A stretch of 64,000 nucleotides of DNA from Taeniopygia guttata (taxonomy: Eukaryota; Chordata; Aves; Passeriformes; Estrildidae), in contig NC_133063.1 of NCBI RefSeq assembly GCF_048771995.1, forward strand, positions 59,617,310-59,681,309, in the 5' to 3' direction. Shown here in pieces: positions 61,585-64,000 of the stretch. The stretch's first letter is position 1; each line of letters starts with the position of its first letter. Made by a program: the position numbers and the translations under genes. The notes below the pieces were generated by a model that saw nothing but the letters and a program-made list of their open reading frames with translations, had not been told where the DNA came from and ran no database searches.

Positions 61585-62988
61585 CAGAGCCATAAACTGG
61601 CTTATAGACTGAAGTAGTTGTGGGATAGCAATTAAAAATGAAGTATGTAGCACTCCCTAAGTGACAGTTCTTGTTCTTTGGTTGAAAGATTTGCATGGAT
61701 TTAATTGTATGTGCTTGACTGGGATTGGATAAGTGTATTTCTTTTAGTTCTCTTTTACTGAAATACTCTTAACACTGGACGTAGGGCAGGGAAGTTACAT
61801 ATGACTCCCAACCTGAAAGTTATAATATTCTTTGGAGAAGTTGAAATATACTGTAGGAATTTTCTTGCTTATGTGTCTCTAGAAGCATCTGCCAATGGGA
61901 TTCTAAATGGTGTTTGCTGAAATGCAGAGCAATGCATACTGTGAAGAGAGGTGTTTTACACATGTATACCAGTGGATGGATGAACTGTTTAAAGTCAGCA
62001 AGAGATGAAAAGTGAGGTTATATATCTGTGCATGCATACAGTAAATGTTCACAAATACCCTTTTAAGTGTTTCAGATGAGAGTTCTTTATTTATAAAACT
62101 CATGTATTCTCGAATTTTATTAGTCTGCATTCCACTCCCGGGAACAAGTTCCAAAGAGCTCCAGGAGTACAGAAAAACATGAAAGAGGCTGTTGTTTTGG
62201 ATTGACCATGGAGGCTATGAAATCATGCCACTGAATGTGGGGTGCTACCCTCTGAAAGAGGATACGGCATCAAGTACCAGGGAGAACTGCTCACTTTGCA
62301 GTTAGAGGCACAATGCAGAAAAACATATATGAGAGAAAGGACCAAGCAGTCTGAATACGAGATACAAGTCACAAAATTTAGGTAGTAAAAGTGGGTGCTA
62401 AAAACATTGAGCAGCATCTGTGACCACTTATATAGAGCAAGCCCAATCCCAGTTAAGAACCTAAACATTCTGCCTGCTGCCTCTCTCATCTGTATGCAGA
62501 AATCCACCTAACAATTCAAGGACAAAACACGTCATTTTTCTTGGACCTTCTAGGCCTATCTGAAATATTAAAAAACCAACAGCAAAACAAAAAACAAAAC
62601 AAAACAAAACAACCCCCCAAAAAACCTCGTCAAAATAAAAATAAACTCTAATCCAACAATCTCCCTTCTGCCACATATCCATGCTTGATTTTTTCTCTAA
62701 GACAACTTAAAATTTCCATACTTGCATTTAATTCTCAGTATATAGTCAAAAGAGTACAATGGTAGAATTCCTTATCCAACAAAGAAAAAATAACTATTAC
62801 TCTTTCTACTTAGCTCAAATTCTCAGGCTAAAGCTTTATTTTCTTTATCATGTTTGCAGAGCAGTGATGTTTAAACAAACAATATATAGACCCATTCTTC
62901 TGGAGCTACTTATCTCAAAATATTATTCTTCCTTACCTAACTACAAATGTTTTATTCTGAAACTCTCATTAAGCCATTAATAACCACC
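61585..62988. other. Unique sequence with an A-rich patch, no gene seen
   Basis: An AAAAC-rich tract occupies about 62568-62640. Otherwise no feature is recognised before the provirus. Confidence 0.5.
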
Positions 62989-63327
62989 TGTTGCGACGGC
63001 CAACAGCTGGTCTGGAGGCCTCACAGTCATAGTTAGCCCTAACTATAACTCGACCAGCCTATGCCATCAGGGAAAAGAAGTAAACATCCGTAGGAGGAAG
63101 GCATTGAGAAGCTGGGAGATTCAAATTCAAACAACACCAGCCAATCCCTGACAAGCATGGATGCAGGCAGCTACTGGCCAGCGAGCTGGGTGATAACCAA
63201 AATGTAGTCAATTGGGATTGACTGCAGGATTTTTTTGAAAACCGTATAAAAGAGAACTGCAAAAAATAAAAATCCACTGCTGCCACATGAACCACAGTGT
63301 CGTGTTGTGTCCATCTCAGCTGTGACA
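62989..63327 (+). repeat. 5' LTR of the right-edge provirus
   Basis: It starts TGTTGCGACGG and ends GCTGTGACA. It contains a TATA box at 63245-63251 and AATAAA at 63265-63270, only about 20 bases apart, so R is very short, as in avian leukosis-type LTRs. U3 carries two perfect inverted repeats (63029-63046 and 63206-63223). The six bases to its left are AACCAC-like (62983-62988); their partner lies outside the window. Confidence 0.85.
63245..63251 (+). promoter_or_regulatory. TATA box of the LTR
   Basis: TATAAAA, in context CCGTATAAAAGAG. The AATAAA signal follows at 63265-63270. Confidence 0.75.
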
Positions 63328-63329
63328 AG

Positions 63330-63347
63330 TGGTGATCCTGACATGAC
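63330..63347 (+). promoter_or_regulatory. Decayed tRNA-Trp primer-binding site
   Basis: TGGTGATCCTGACATGAC matches 14 of 18 bases of the tRNA-Trp primer site TGGTGACCCCGACGTGAT known from avian sarcoma/leukosis viruses. All four differences are transitions, and two fall in former CpGs. This is what methylation-driven decay would leave. Confidence 0.78.
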
Positions 63348-63543
63348 TGGCAGCACCCTGCTACATGGAGAGCAGGAGATGGCACCCATGGGAGAAGAAG
63401 CCTGGAGAATTGCCAGTGGTGCATATAGCTGCAAGAGCACAGACCACTGCAAATAGAAAGTATCCACTGGGGACATGGGGACCAGAGTCCTGACAGAGGA
63501 AAGAGCCCTAGTGCAGGTATGAACCTTCTTTTTATGCAAATGA

Positions 63544-63969
63544 GGGATAAAATATGATGAACATGCTCTGCAAACCTTACTGTCATGGTGTAAGAGCCAT
63601 GGACTTGGCACAACCACAGAAGCTGCTTTTAACATGCAAACATGGGAGCAGGCTGGTGAACTGGTATTTAGGTTGGCCTCCCAAGGTGACAACATGGTTA
63701 AAGACATTTTAATGACCTGGTAGCTGATGTTGGACACTTTAAAACAGACAAAAACTGACTGGAGTGTGAAAGCCACAACTGAGGTGCCATGGGCACTGCC
63801 CACCAGAACATCCAGCAAGGATGGAGGCAGGGGGAAGCAATGTGGGGAGTGGGTGTCACCTCAGGCGCACAGGCAGAATGGCCAGGCAAGAAGATGGAGG
63901 GACCAGCCATTATCCAAGCTCCAGGCCCCATATTGCTGTTTACCCGCTTGGCCTGGCCCTGCCTGTGGC
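63544..63969 (+). pseudogene. Broken gag start (matrix-like region)
   Basis: One frame is open from 63544 to an in-frame TAG at 63721 and again to a TGA at 63970. An upstream TGA lies at 63541. The first part reads like the matrix (MA) domain of bird betaretrovirus-like Gag. It has a Leu/Trp-rich helix, then a conserved-looking TWEQAGELVFRLAS block (about 63637-63678), then a Lys/Thr stretch. After about 63800 it is less recognisable. Normally MA anchors Gag at the plasma membrane during assembly. The start codon is not evident in this frame, so a frameshift or stop precedes it. Assignment rests on pattern recall, not a search. The long minus-strand frames here (63059-63613 and 63171-63818) are antisense. 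Confidence 0.6.
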
Positions 63970-64000
63970 TGATGAGACAGCACAGCCACCACTTGGCACG

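Larger units (their letters stand above)
62989..64000 (+). mobile_element. 5' part of an endogenous retrovirus (ERVK-like), runs off the window
   Basis: In sense orientation it shows, in order: a 339-bp LTR (62989-63327), a two-base spacer, a decayed tRNA-Trp primer-binding site (63330-63347), a leader with a possible splice donor (CAG-GTATGA at 63514-63522), and the broken start of gag. A short R region and Trp primer use are features shared with avian alpha-type and many bird class II elements. The 3' LTR and pol/env would lie beyond the window, so completeness cannot be judged. Multiple stops show that it is a fossil copy. Confidence 0.85.

Noticed and set aside
63171..63818. 215-codon minus-strand frame, longest in the window
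   Set aside because: Antisense to the LTR, primer site and gag of a plus-strand provirus; no recognisable domain in its own direction.
1..64000. CRISPR array, operon, bacterial-style genes or a defence system
   Set aside because: Composition, CR1 LINEs, LTR proviruses and microsatellites show vertebrate nuclear DNA. No regularly spaced repeats with unique spacers and no clustered prokaryotic frames.

Overview
The window looks like AT-rich, gene-poor DNA from a bird nuclear genome, most likely a songbird. The evidence is the repeat content. There are at least six fragments of CR1 LINEs, whose 3' ends carry degenerate 8-bp ATTCTATG/ATTCTGTN repeats. There are also several bird-type endogenous retrovirus LTRs, and no recognisable mammal-type SINEs. 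The songbird placement rests on the look of the LTRs and is inference. I find no cellular protein-coding exon, tRNA, rRNA or snRNA that I can support. The longest open frames are antisense to repeats, lie in low-complexity sequence, or are no longer than chance predicts for 64 kb of AT-rich DNA.

Layout. 1-4.7 kb: an (AT)n microsatellite and a 1.1-kb minus-strand CR1 fragment that keeps a decayed reverse-transcriptase frame. 4.7-8.4 kb: the most informative part, an LTR inside an LTR. An older solo LTR (4729-8354, 5-bp target-site duplication) is split by a complete short provirus on the minus strand (4908-7865). That provirus has two G-rich LTRs, a 6-bp duplication ATAACA, and a primer-binding site matching all 18 terminal bases of initiator tRNA-Met as I recall it. 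Its 1.9-kb core encodes nothing I can recognise. 8.4-30.8 kb: unique non-coding sequence with simple repeats. 30.8-32.2 kb: a plus-strand CR1 of about 1.35 kb. 32.2-43 kb: unique sequence, one CR1 fragment and a (GGAT)n array. 43.0-44.9 kb: a probable three-layer nest, a minus-strand CR1 split by an LTR-like insert that itself holds a plus-strand CR1 3' end. 46.0-46.5 kb: another plus-strand CR1. 54.9-55.4 kb: a solo LTR on the minus strand with an apparent 4-bp duplication. 57.29 kb: four copies of a 13-bp unit, each with a GATA-type site. 61.3 kb: a (GATA)n array. 62.99 kb to the end: a 5' LTR, a decayed tRNA-Trp primer site, a leader and the broken start of gag of a second provirus, which runs off the window.

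No genes work together here in the usual sense. What can be read is a history of insertion: CR1 decay, then LTR insertions, some nested, then a comparatively young GC-rich provirus that forms an isolated CpG-rich island in an AT-rich desert. The closest thing to an undescribed system is that short, apparently non-coding provirus, which combines 6-bp duplications with an initiator-Met primer site. Positions and motifs were read directly. Family names and ages rest on recalled consensus sequences and could not be searched here.
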